Positions 51,445 to 61,700 of a stretch of 64,000 bases of DNA are shown here, in pieces (positions within the stretch are counted from its first letter, which is position 1; each line of letters opens with the position of its first letter). Below the pieces are notes generated by a model that was not told the DNA's origin, searched no databases, and worked only from the letters and a program-made list of their open reading frames with translations. The stretch covers positions 3,238,834 through 3,302,833 of the forward strand of contig BFEA01000099.1 in NCBI GenBank assembly GCA_003427395.1, in the 5' to 3' direction. This DNA comes from Chara braunii (taxonomy: Eukaryota > Streptophyta > Charophyceae > Charales > Characeae). The position numbers and the translations under genes were made by a program.

Positions 51445-52992
51445 ATGGCGGATCAGGGTACTCGACAGCAGCCACAGGTGGAAGTAGTGATGATGGTAGA
51501 AGAACAACAACCTTCTACCTCCACCCCTACTACTCCTCTGAGTGCTACTCAGAGGAAGGAGTTGCAGGAAAAACTGCAGCAGGAGCAGGCACTGCTAGCA
51601 GAACTTTAGCGGCAGGAAGCAGCCGAGCTAGAGGATGCAGAAAGGAGTACCTGTTGGAGCAGCTAGGCAAGGTTTTGACAGATGACCGTTTCTCCCAGGT
51701 GAACAAGAATGTGGCGGAGTGAGCCCTTCTGGAGCACAAGGCCACCAGTTCTTACTTCACTAACTGGGATGACCGAATAGGTCGTCTGGAACACAGGGTG
51801 GATGATCTGGCAGCCCAACAATCTAAGATTTTGAAGGCAATTCAGGATCTGACTGCTCAGCTGACAGCAACCAAACTAATTGTTCCTCAGTCTCCTACCC
51901 CCTCCATGAAACCTTCTCCTTCTCCTCCTTCAACCCCCTCTGGTTCACGTCATTCTTCCCCTTCACCACCTCTTTCCCAAAAAGCCACAGCCCAGCCATC
52001 TTACGCGTCTATTGCTGCAGGAGATCAACGAGGCTCCAAGATCCCAACTCCCAACAAGTTCAGAGGGGATGACCCAGACCGATGTTGGGGACTGGGCTGC
52101 TGGGACCAAAACCTACTTGAGGGGCTTTGTCGGCACAGAACAGACCAAGGTGGCAATGATTCTGGGACTGCTGGAGGGACCCGATTTAAAGTGGGATACT
52201 TCTACTTCCAGCAATCAACAGCAGTCTATGGAGGACTGGCCTTTTGGGCTGGGGGTGGACAAACTTTTGCAGGCCCTACAGGATCGCTTTGCAGACAAAG
52301 AGCGGACCCACAAAGTTGTTGATAAGATTGCTCGCTTGGGGCAGCGGCGCAACAGCGGTACCCTGCAGTCCTTGTTTGCAGAGTTCGAGCAACTTACCTC
52401 TACCCCTGGGTCGGTCATGTCAACTGATGATCTGTTGACCAACTTCTGCAGGACAGCGCCTGAGAAGTTTGTTGTTGCGCAGTACAGCGCTGGACACAAG
52501 GATTGGAGATCCTTTGGTCGCGCAGCCCTGGACATGGAAACTAAACTTCATGTTCAGGCCCCCTCCTCTGACAGGAGGAAAGGTGCCTTCCCTCGTGGTG
52601 GTATAAAGGGAAAGGCAACCTTTGCACAAGCAGGGTCTGCGCCAGCTTCTGATTCAGATTCCCAAGTTGATTCACCATCAGCTGGAACTGGATCCGTTGC
52701 TGAGACAGATGTTGCAGCGGCCCTGACTCTGGCTGTTTTGGGAGTTCTGCAGCAGCAGAAGAGATTCTCCCCCACCACAGCCTCAGCCAGTGCAAGGGAG
52801 AAGGACAAGGGACGTCGGCCTTCCTCCTCCCAGTGCCCTAATCTGCCAAAGGACGTCCGTATGTCAGTTGACCCTCTCAATCCCGCCACTCCCCCCTGGC
52901 ATGACCTTAAGATCCAGGAGGGAGTTTGGAAAAGAAGAAAGGAAAGAGGGGTCTGCCTGAGGTGTGAGGGTCAGCATTTTCTAAAGGACTAA
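51445..52992 (+). pseudogene. gag, with three breaks and an incomplete zinc knuckle
   Basis: From ATG 51445 the frame reads MADQGTRQQPQVEVV..., meets TAG at 51607, shifts frame to EYLLEQLGKVLTDD, meets a stop near 51720, continues HKATSSYFTNWDDRIGRLEH (coiled-coil-like) and a Pro/Ser linker, and shifts again near 52085. The capsid-like domain follows (QALQDRFADKERTHKVVDKI, PEKFVVAQYSAG). It ends with CLRCEGQHFLKD then TAA where the last knuckle cysteine would be expected. Confidence 0.8.
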
Positions 52993-53036
52993 CCTTACAT
53001 GTCACGCCCAAGACAGTCAAAAAACTGAAGCAGACC

Positions 53037-53582
53037 TTGGGGACTGCAGTTCCCCCCAGTGCTGCACTTCCATCTGTTGATGCAGACGGATCTGCAGTTG
53101 TTTCAGTTGGGACAGAGTCTGAGTGTTTGGGGACTGCACGGGCAGCATCCTTCTGTTATGAGGATCCTGACCTGAATCAGGACCCGGGGCAGGATGAGTT
53201 GCAGTCACTTGCTACTTTCTTCCTTTGTCTGAAGGAACAGAAGAAAAGCAAGTCTGATCTCATCCTACTTCGGCCCCTGATCAACAACATCAACATCAAG
53301 GGAGTATTGGATTGTGGAGCCACCAAGAACTGCATGTCTCCCAGTGCTGTCAAAAAACTGCATCTGGGCATGAAAGTTCAGCAGCTGCAGCAACCCCTAC
53401 TGGTCAGAATAGGTGACTCCACTGTTCTCGCTATCAGGGAGAAGGTCAGGGGTATCCCTGTTACCTTCGACAGTGCTGGAGAAGTCAGACACAGTCTGAA
53501 CTTCTACATATTCCCTGATTTACCCTTTGACCTGGTGTTCTCTATACAGTGGCTAAAGGCCGTCAACCCAAGGATCGACTGA
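53037..53582 (+). pseudogene. Retropepsin region with DCG in place of DSG
   Basis: LILLRPLINNINIKGVLDCG, ATKNCMSPSAV, and FPDLPFDLVFSIQWLKAV match the layout of gypsy proteases. The active-site triplet reads D-C-G (gat tgt gga) where D-S/T-G is the family norm. The frame stops at 53580, before RT. Confidence 0.78.
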
Positions 53583-53619
53583 CAGATCCCAAAAGGTTGA
53601 ACTGCTTAATAGACACGGG

Positions 53620-54567
53620 GTGTACCAACCATGTATGATTGTTGTTGAACACCACCCGAAAACCAGTTGCTACTGTTTGAGAGCGAGGGAGTTCTACGCT
53701 CTCTCGCGCCAGTATGACCATGAGCGCTTGTTTTTAGCTCTGGTCAAGCAGACAGACGCTCCTACTGTTTCCTATCCTCCTGAGATACAGCAGGTTGTGG
53801 ACCAGTACGCTGATCTGATGCAGGAGCCCTTTGGGTTACCTTACCGGCCAACCAAGCATCACATTGAGGTACTACCTGGAGCGGTCCCTCCCAAGGGCCG
53901 CATCTACAGGATGTCCCCTGCTGAGCTTGAGGAGCTAAAAAAGCAGTTTGAGACCCTGACCAACAAAGGTTGGATACGGCCGAGCACTTCTGAATTTGGG
54001 GCACCAGTCCTCTTCGTCCCGAAAGGGAATCGAGAATTCAAAATGTGCATCGACTACAAGGGTCTCAACAAGATCACTAGGAAGAGTACAAAGTCACTTC
54101 CTTGGATCGATGAACTTCTGGATATGGTGCAGGGCTGCACAGTNTTCAGCAAAGTCGACCTCAAATCTGAATATCACCAGATTGAGATGGCAGAGGAGGA
54201 TGCCTATACGACAGCCTTCAAGACCAGGTATGGTACTTACAAGTTCTTGGTCATGCCATTTGGACTTTGCAACGCCCCAGGTACCTTTCAGACAGAGATG
54301 CACCGCATCTTCAGGCCTTACCTGGACAAGTTCATGGTTGTCTACCTGGATGACATCCTGGTATTCAGCCGAACTGCCAAGGAACATGCGGAGCACTTGG
54401 CTCTAATTTTTCAGTCATTACGCGACAGCCACTATAAAATTAATAGAGAAAAGTCCTCTTTTGGAGTTCCCTCTGTCATCTATCTGGGTCACGTAATTTC
54501 TGGAGATGGTCTGGCTCCTGAAGCAGTCAAGTTGATATTCAAGAGTGGCCACAGCAGCAGACAGTGA
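53620..54567 (+). pseudogene. Reverse transcriptase
   Basis: About 315 codons with [80 protein letters not shown] and the catalytic VVYLDDILVFS. RT motifs appear intact, apart from one ambiguous base (N at 54144). A frameshift ends the frame near the RNase H start. Confidence 0.92.
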
Positions 54568-55742
54568 GGGATGTCAGGTCCTTCATGGGTTTAGCCTCAT
54601 ACTACAAAAAGTTTGTCCGAAACTTTTCTGCAGTGGCTGCACCCCTGACCAACCTAACAAAGAAAGACACTCTTTTTCTTTGGTCCCCTCCCTGTCAGTT
54701 GGCCTTCACACGACTCAAGAAGGCCTTGACTCGTGCACCAGTGTTGAAGTTGTCTGACCCCACTCTACCATTCATCCTGACCACTGACGCCAGTCAGTAT
54801 GGCATTGGGGCAGTTCTTCAACAAGATGATGGGAATGGTCTACGGCCAATAAAGTTTATGAGTAAGAAGATGAAGACTCGAAAGTTTCAAGACTACCTAC
54901 GAGAAAGAGTTGTATGCTCTTGTCTGTGCCCTGAAACATTGGAAGCACTTTCTCCTGGGAAGACACTTCAAGATTTTTTCAGTCATTCCACCTTACAGTG
55001 GATGAAGTTCCAGGGAGAGTTAAATGATAAGTTGGCACGATACATTCAGTTCATAGACATGTTTCGCTTTGAACTGAAGCATAAGAAGGGTTGCTACAAT
55101 AAGGTAGCAGATGCCCTCTCTCGTAGGCCTGACTCTTTTACACTGATCTTCTCGACTCACTCCTTTGGAGAGGAGACCCGTCAGACCATTGCTCGTCTTC
55201 TGCCTTATGGACCCATAGTCAGGAATCTGCAAGCGCATCCCAATTTTGAACCCAGCTATGCCCAGAGTTCAAGCTTGTTGTATACCTACAACAGAGGTGA
55301 GGAACGTTTGTGCATTCCCCAGGATCAGCGGCTCAGGACACTACTGATGTCAGAGTGTCATGATGTCGGTGGACATTTTGGGTTCTTGAAGTTATATGCA
55401 GCCCCGTCGCAGCGCTTCTTCTGGAAGAAGATGCGAAATAATATGTTGCGCTATGTGGAAACTTGTGAGCTTTGTCAGAGGAACAAGGTCCACCGTAGGC
55501 CTCCTCTGGGACTACTCAAACCCTTACCCACACCTGATGGCCCTGCTGAATCTGTGTCGATTGATTTCACAGATTTAGGCAAGACCACCCCTCATGGCAT
55601 GCGTCAGGTAATGGTCCGCGTGGACAGGTTCTCCAAATACGCAGAGTTCATCCCCTTGCCAGAGGTAGCTAGAGTCCCGGTTGTGAAAGTAACCTTTTCA
55701 GAGAGGTGGGTGTCACACACCATGGACCACCCACTTCTATAG
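54564..55742 (+). pseudogene. RNase H and integrase N-terminal half
   Basis: VRSFMGLASYYKKFVRNFSA, FILTTDASQYGIGAVLQQ (RNase H catalytic Asp), ARYIQFIDMFRFELKH, then the integrase zinc-binding HHCC (HDVGGHFGFLKLY ... CELCQRNK) and SIDFTDLG with the first integrase catalytic Asp. The RNase H ELYALV block is frame-damaged near 54905 (RVVCSCLCPETLEA). Frame ends at a TAG near 55741. Confidence 0.9.
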
Positions 55743-56357
55743 TCAGTGATAGAGACCCCCGATTTTGTAGCGATGAGTGGCAGTCCTACTGTAAGGACTA
55801 CTTGCACTCACAATTGGACATGACCTCTGGTCATCATCTTGAAGCCAATGGTCAGGCTAAAGCGATGAACCGAGTCTTATTCCAATTGCTGCGTTCTGTC
55901 ATCTCTCCAGATCAGCAGGACTGGGATCTCCACTTGGCTCGAGCACAGCTTGTTTATAACATGTTTGTCCATTCCTCGACTGGGTTCAGTCCATACCGGT
56001 TGCACTGGGGACGTGAACCACGACAGCCTCTCGATAATATCATCGATAAGGCTAAGTCAGACTTGACGCCAGGCACCACAGAGTTCACCAGACGCTACCG
56101 CATAGATGTGGAAAGAGCACGGGCGAACTTGTTCAAAGCCCAAAAGGCAATGATTGAGCAAGCTAACCGCCACAGGCGGCCTTCCCCCATCCGCACTGGT
56201 GATTATGTTTGGGTAGCCAGTTCTGAGTTGTCAAGGGAGGAGGATATCTCCCCCAAATTGTTGCCTCGTTATTTGGGTCCATGGCAGGTCTTAGATATAG
56301 TGGGCGATGATCCATTTGGCCCATCCTATGTCATCAACGTTCCGCTGCATCTATGAA
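55706..56357 (+). pseudogene. Integrase C-terminal half
   Basis: TSIVSDRDPRFCSDEWQ carries the second catalytic Asp. The third catalytic position, Glu in the family's DGQTE block, reads NGQAK here, so the DDE triad is broken. YNMFVHSSTGFSPYRLHWG and GDYVWVASSELS follow, then TGA at 56355-56357 replaces a codon just before TYPVFHASKLLPF in the same frame. Confidence 0.88.
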
Positions 56358-56659
56358 CATACCCAGTCTTCCATGCATCTAAGTTGCTTCCATTCACCCC
56401 AGCTGATGCATTCCCAGACCGGCCCCCGCAATTTGGTCCACCGATCCCTGACAAGGGGTATGACGTGGAATGGATTGAGGATGAGTGGGGCACAGGCCCC
56501 GATCGGCAGTATCTTGTGAGGTTCGCTTTCCAGCCTCCTAGTGAGAACAGATGGTTCTACAGAAAGGAACTTCTCAAAACAGCAAAGTCAATTGTTCTGC
56601 GATATGAAGCGGCTCAGAAGGGCAACCTTCCTCGCCGTTCACCTCGTCTGCATCCCTAG
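56358..56659 (+). pseudogene. Chromodomain-like C-terminus of pol
   Basis: VFHASKLLPF leads to YDVEWIEDEWGTG, RQYLVRFAFQPP and NRWFYRKELLKTAKSIVLRY. Aromatic and YLV.F positions follow the retroelement chromodomain pattern, as in the minus-strand remnant at 19.8-20.2 kb. Chromatin targeting is the family role. Stop TAG at 56657. Confidence 0.75.
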
Positions 56660-56692
56660 CTCGGAGGTCCTCGCTCCCCGGGGGGGTAAGAC
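56660..56692 (+). other. Polypurine-type tract before 3' LTR
   Basis: A run of Gs followed by taagac (about 56680-56692) immediately precedes the 3' LTR. Confidence 0.5.
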
Positions 56693-57698
56693 TGCAATGA
56701 CTCGCTCGTTTCTGTTGCCATGATTGACTGCGAGGCTGTAAAGTGCACTGCTGTGTTTGCTGTGTGTTTTGCTGTGTTTTTGTTTTTGGCCGCACTGAGG
56801 GCCGCCCGCTGTTCTAAAAATAGTCTGAATTAACAGCAGCAGAGGCTGAGTAGTTATCGGCCCTAAGTGGCCTTGAGCCCTAAGTGCAGCAGTAGGACCG
56901 ATTTCGTAGAGGCCGAACAGGCCCTATGTGAAACGGTACCGGTAGGTCCTAGGCTAGGGTAGTGTAGAATCTACAAGTAGGTTGAGGTAGGACTGTGCGG
57001 GACTTTTGGTTGTTCATTCTCGCGAAACGGTGTTTGGAGAAGCCAGGCAAGTTGGCGGTGGTAACTGTCTGCAGGCGGCATCCTAAGACCTTTGCCGTGG
57101 ACGGCAGCCATAGCCGGGCCTTCTGAAGGTTGCCGGAGCTGGGGCATCCTCAGCGCATCTACCCCTGAGGGTATCTGCGTCTGGCCAGGCTATATCGAGG
57201 CTCTCCACTGAGTGTGTGTGGGTGGCGATAGCCATAGCTGCCTGTTTCTTCGTCAGAGTTGTCCATTGGCACTGAAGACTCCATCGCAGGATCTGTTCTT
57301 CATCTGGGTGGTTGGCGCTGGCCTCTGGGAGGCTGTTTCGGTTGTGCGCTACTAACTGGGTGTAGGGTAGAGAGTGGAGTGTGGGTCTGAGTGTGGCTAG
57401 ATACTGGAACAAACTCTGCAACGATATCTGGTTTTAATTGGCTCTTCATCAGTGTGAATTCCAATTGTTATCCTCGCAGGTTTCTTCTTGTGATTGGTTG
57501 TTGGGAGTTTGTCAGAGAGTGAGAAACACGCAGTGTTCTCTCCCCATCTGTGCATGGCTGAACTTTCGCTGTTTACTCTGATCTGTGTACAGTTGGACTN
57601 TGTCTCCTCTCCCCCTTCTCTTATGCATGTATGGGCGTGTATGAGACCGTCTGTGTGTGAGTGGCGATAAAAATCGTCAGACAACCAAGTTCATAACA
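56693..57698 (+). repeat. 3' LTR
   Basis: Same termini as the 5' LTR (TGCAATGACTCGC ... TTCATAACA). It holds an extra segment at about 56731-56800 containing repeated tgctgtgttt phrases. Confidence 0.9.
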
Positions 57699-57719
57699 CA
57701 TGCGCGACCTCACATAAAT

Positions 57720-58140
57720 TGAATTTTTTTTTTTTTTTTTTTCAACCTGTGTGTGTGCGTAGGTGTCCAGTAGGTGTTGTCAAGTTTGCTATACACACAG
57801 AAGGGGAATGCCAGGTGTGAGTTACTCTGCTCGTGCCCGCCCCCCCTCAGCCCCCTACCAATACCCTGTGCAGCGAGCAAGCTGTCTGCCTGTTGTCATG
57901 TTCGCTAAACACCAATCTGTGTGTAGGTGTAGGTGTGTGTGTTTCTTCGTGTGTGTGTGTGTGTGTTTCTTCGTGTGTGTGTGTGTGTGTGTGTGTTTCT
58001 GTGTGTGTGCGTAGGTGTCCGGTAGGTGTTGTCAAGTTTGCTATACACACAGAAGGGGAATGCCAGGTGTGAGTTACTCTGCTCGTGCCCCCCCCCCCTC
58101 AGCCCCCTACCAATACCCTGTGCAGCGAGCAAGACGCACG
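57720..58140. repeat. ~245-bp tandem duplication with GT runs
   Basis: 'gtaggtgtcc.gtaggtgttgtcaagtttgc' (in parts) through 'ccctgtgcagcgagcaag' occurs at 57762-57883 and 58012-58130, separated by GT-rich sequence. No gene. Confidence 0.75.
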
Positions 58141-58149
58141 GTCTGCCGT

Positions 58150-58570
58150 CTGCACCACGTGGCACCACCATGCCAGGTGGCACTGCCCTACAGTTGGTTC
58201 CGTTCTTGACACGATGCGACACTTCTGCGCACGGGAGTTTGGAGGGCTAGCTTGAGAACTCGCCAGCAGGCTCAGCTATGCCACGTGGCACGTCCTCCTT
58301 TGTGCGGAAGTTTGGTGGGTGAGTGTTTTGAGAACGTGCCACGTGGCGTTCCCCGGCTATGTGTGGGAGTTGGGCCGTGAAACAAGTAAAAGTTTGGCGG
58401 GTGAGTGGTTTCAGAAGGTGCCACGTGGCGTTCCCCTTCTTTACGCCGGAGTTTGGCGGGAAAAAAAAGAAGTTGGGCAGGTGAGTGGTTTGAGAACGTG
58501 CCACGTGGTGCCGCCAGGCTATGTGCAGGAGTTCGGCGGGTGAGTGGTCTGAGAACGTGCCACGTGGCAC
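58150..58570. promoter_or_regulatory. Minisatellite carrying six G-boxes
   Basis: CACGTG occurs at 58156, 58282, 58340, 58422, 58502 and 58561. Four of the six are the full palindrome GCCACGTGGC, and nearly all sit in a repeat 'gtgagtggtttgagaacgtg' + 'ccacgtggc'. G-box/ABRE cores bind plant bZIP and bHLH factors, so the array could be a regulatory hub, but it lies at the 3' end of the GH79 gene, not at a known promoter. It may instead be a neutral minisatellite. Confidence 0.6.
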
Positions 58571-58768
58571 GCTGGGGCATTGATGCCCATCAGCACAACG
58601 AAGGCGTAGGACTGCGGCGCGACTTCGAGCGCCGTCGATCCATCCACCATCCTCGGAGTCAATGGCGGGAGATCATCATCACCGAAGGACAGTTTGAGAG
58701 GAGAGCCATTCAGGAGGACTAACTTGCTTCCTAACGAGTTGTTAGGAGCTGTGAGGTGATACTCCTCC
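58519..58768 (-). CDS. GH79 exon 4 (C-terminal beta-domain)
   Basis: After an AG acceptor the exon reads EEEYHLTAPNNSLGSKLVLL, LPPLTPRMVDGSTALEVAP and FVVLMGINAPAC. Plant GH79 proteins usually stop at or just after this Pro-Ala-Cys. Here translation runs 15 more codons into the G-box repeat before TAG at 58521-58519, so the C-terminus has been extended by the minisatellite. Confidence 0.8.
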
Positions 58769-61700
58769 CTCCTCACCCTCATCATCGTCCTCCTCCTCAT
58801 CATCAGCATCGTCCTGCTCCTCCTCATCATTGTCCTCCTCCTCCTCCTCCTCCTCCTCATCCCATCCCTGCTCCCAATATGAGTAACAGGGATGTCGCTA
58901 TCACCGCTCTCATACACATTCTCGGTGATGTAGGTCAATCATGGGCATAATCGGATTAGAGGATAATGATGATGATAACGGTGATGATGATGATGATGAT
59001 GATGGCAAGGATGACATTCTTTCCCTGATGTCGATCGGAAGTGGACCAGGTTCATCTGTATCTGAATTACGCCGTTGATGTGGAGATGGTGGTTTCCGAG
59101 GACAGCCTTCATGGATCTGTTTCGGGGTATGAGAGGGTGACCGTCGAGATGGCGATTTCCGAGGAGAGCCTTCATGGATCTGTTTCGGGGTATGAGAGGG
59201 TGACCGTCGAGATGGCGATTTCCGAGGAGAGCCTTCACGGATCTGTTTCGGGGTATGAGAGGGTGACCGTCCCATTTCATGTCCTTGATCAATGTCACCC
59301 TGATGGCTGTAGATTACGTCTGCCGGCCGATCAGGGTTTAAGAAGGCTCCAACCTCCTCCTCCTCCTCCTCCTCCTCATCCTCCTCCTTCCCCCTTTCCT
59401 CTGCTTTGTCGTTTTCCTCCTCTTTGTCGTGATGGGATAGATGACGTCTGCCGGCCGATCAGGGTTTAAAAAGGCTCCAAGTACCTCCCCCTCCTCCTTA
59501 TCCTCCTCCTCCTCCTCCTCCTCCTCCTCCCCCTCCTCCTCCTCGCTTTCCTCTGCTTTGTCGTCTTCCTCCTCTTTGTTGTTTTCCGCGTTGGCGCCAC
59601 TTCGATCGGACAACCGCTCCCAATCCTGCAGCTGCGAGTGTCCACTCGTGAGGAAGGAACGTCTGGTGGTCTCGTCTCGATCCCGGCTAGTCTCGTCTCG
59701 GTCCCCGCTTGTCTCGTCTCGATCCCGGCTAGTCTCCTCTCGGTCCCCGCATGTCTCGTCTCGATCCCAGCTGGTCTCGTCTCGATCCCAGCTGGTCTTG
59801 TCTCGATTCCAGCTGGTCTCGTCTCTACGACTGCTGGTCTCGTTTGGGTTCCCGATGGGCCCATTTCGGTTCCAGCTGGTCTCACTTCGGCTCCCGCTGG
59901 CCTCGTTTCGGCTCTCGATGGTGCCCTTTCGATTCCAGCTGCTGTTGTCTCGGCTCCAGCTGGTCCCGTTGTGATTCCAGATGGTCCCGTTTCAGTTCCA
60001 GCTGGTCTCGTCTTGGTTCCAGCTGGTCCACTCGAGCAAGATCCTGCAAGTGGCATTCGCGTGGTAGTTTATGAGGAGCAGGACGATCGCGTCCTCCATC
60101 GTACGATGGCAGTGAGCATAGGCTTTGAGGTCGTCAAAGCTCTTCCCTTTCCCTCCTCCCCCTCCTCCTCCTACTGCTCCTCCTCCACCTCCTCCCTCTC
60201 CTCCTGCTGTTCCTCCCGCTGTGTTTCCAGCGGACATGTCGGTGTTGGTCGCTGTCATCTCCATCGCTCGGGAGCTCTTGGCTATGGCGGTCATCGTGCG
60301 GACTGCGAGTGCTTGTGTCCCCATTAGTCTTCTCCAGAGAAGGGCAGCGTAATAGTCGGGATTGGGATCGAACGTTCCGACTTCCAACAGACCGTAATTG
60401 CCCCCGACGAGGGTCTGCCTGCAGAAGGCGTTGTGCCCATTCGCCGCCGTTGCAGCCGTGTAGTTCAAGTACCAGAAGGCGGACATGAAGGTGTCAGTGA
60501 CTCCCGCTTGGCCGCTATTATAGGCGCCACCTGTCTCGCCTTGCCACAGCTGGGCCCAAGGGGCATTGGCCTTCACTTGAAAGCCGACAGCTTGAGCGCT
60601 GGCCGCCATAGCCGAGGCTTTGGCCGCGCTCATCACCTTCTCTGCCAGCTTGGGGTCGTTTCCAGCTCCGAGATCGTAGCTATGGTAGGAAACACCATCT
60701 ATGATATCGGGGCTCGTCAGCGAAGCAAAGTCCACCAAAAACTTGGCGTCTTTCAAAAACTTGGCGTCTTTCAGGCAATCCGGGGCGATAAGAAGCGGTC
60801 TTCTTCTTACTCCTGCCTCTCCTCCTCCTCCTCCTTCCCCTCTCTTCCCTGTTTCTACTTTCCGTACGCTTCCTTCTTCTCCTATTTCTCCTCCTCCACC
60901 TCCTCCTCCTCCTCCTCCTCCTCCTCCTCCCTCTTTCTACTTCCTCTCCTCCACTCCCTCCTCCCCCTTCCCCTCCTCTTCTCCCTCGATTGTACCACGA
61001 TTGTGAGCCTATCAGCTCCCTCCCTTCCTGCTGCCGCAGGGCGCTTAGCTGATGCACGATCGGGGTCCCGTTCCTCTTGGCCTCCTCCTCAGACGAGGTG
61101 TAGATTGGACCTCCACGAGGATCGGTCGGGCTCCCATCGTCGGTACTGTTTCTCACGCCCGGCCCACCTTCGGGCTCACCATCAGATCGGCTGTGATCAT
61201 CGGACTTCGGCGAGCTCCATAGCTCGTTGATGAGCTCTCGCAGCCGTCTAACATCCTCAGCATACTGCTTTGCCGACACTTTGCTAACTATAGCTTGCCT
61301 CCCTGAGAGCTCATTTCCCAGCTCCCACGCCCATATCTCGTACCCCTGCCGCGACGTGTACTCCAGCAGCGACCGCGCATTGCTGGGATCCCAACTGCCT
61401 TCCGCTTTTCTTACACCAGGCCTCCTCCCCCACCGCTGCCGCTCCTGCTGCGCGCAGTCGCGACTGCAACCGTCCCGACCAGACAATGCGTTCAGCCCGA
61501 AGACCAGCTTGCAACCCGCCCTCTTGGAAAATGCGTTGATGTCATCCCAGCGTCTCTTGGTCAGGCACCCCTTGGTATAGCCCGAGCGATGGGAGGGATC
61601 CCTCTTAAGCTGAGGGCAGTTACGGCCATCCTCGTCGTCCCTCCCTCCTCCCTCCTTCCTCCCTCCCTTCTCCTCACCACCTCGCATGTCGTACACAATC

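Larger units (their letters stand above)
48970..57698 (+). mobile_element. Complete degenerate Ty3/gypsy LTR retrotransposon with chromodomain
   Basis: Two LTRs flank gag-pol in the order gag, protease, RT, RNase H, integrase, chromodomain (Ty3/gypsy order). CATG at 48966-48969 and 57699-57702 is a candidate target-site duplication. Multiple stops and frameshifts make it non-autonomous. Chromodomain presence places it near plant chromoviruses; that placement is inference. Confidence 0.92.

Noticed and set aside
52244-52629. Minus and alternate frames within gag
   Set aside because: Shadows of the retrotransposon gag frame.
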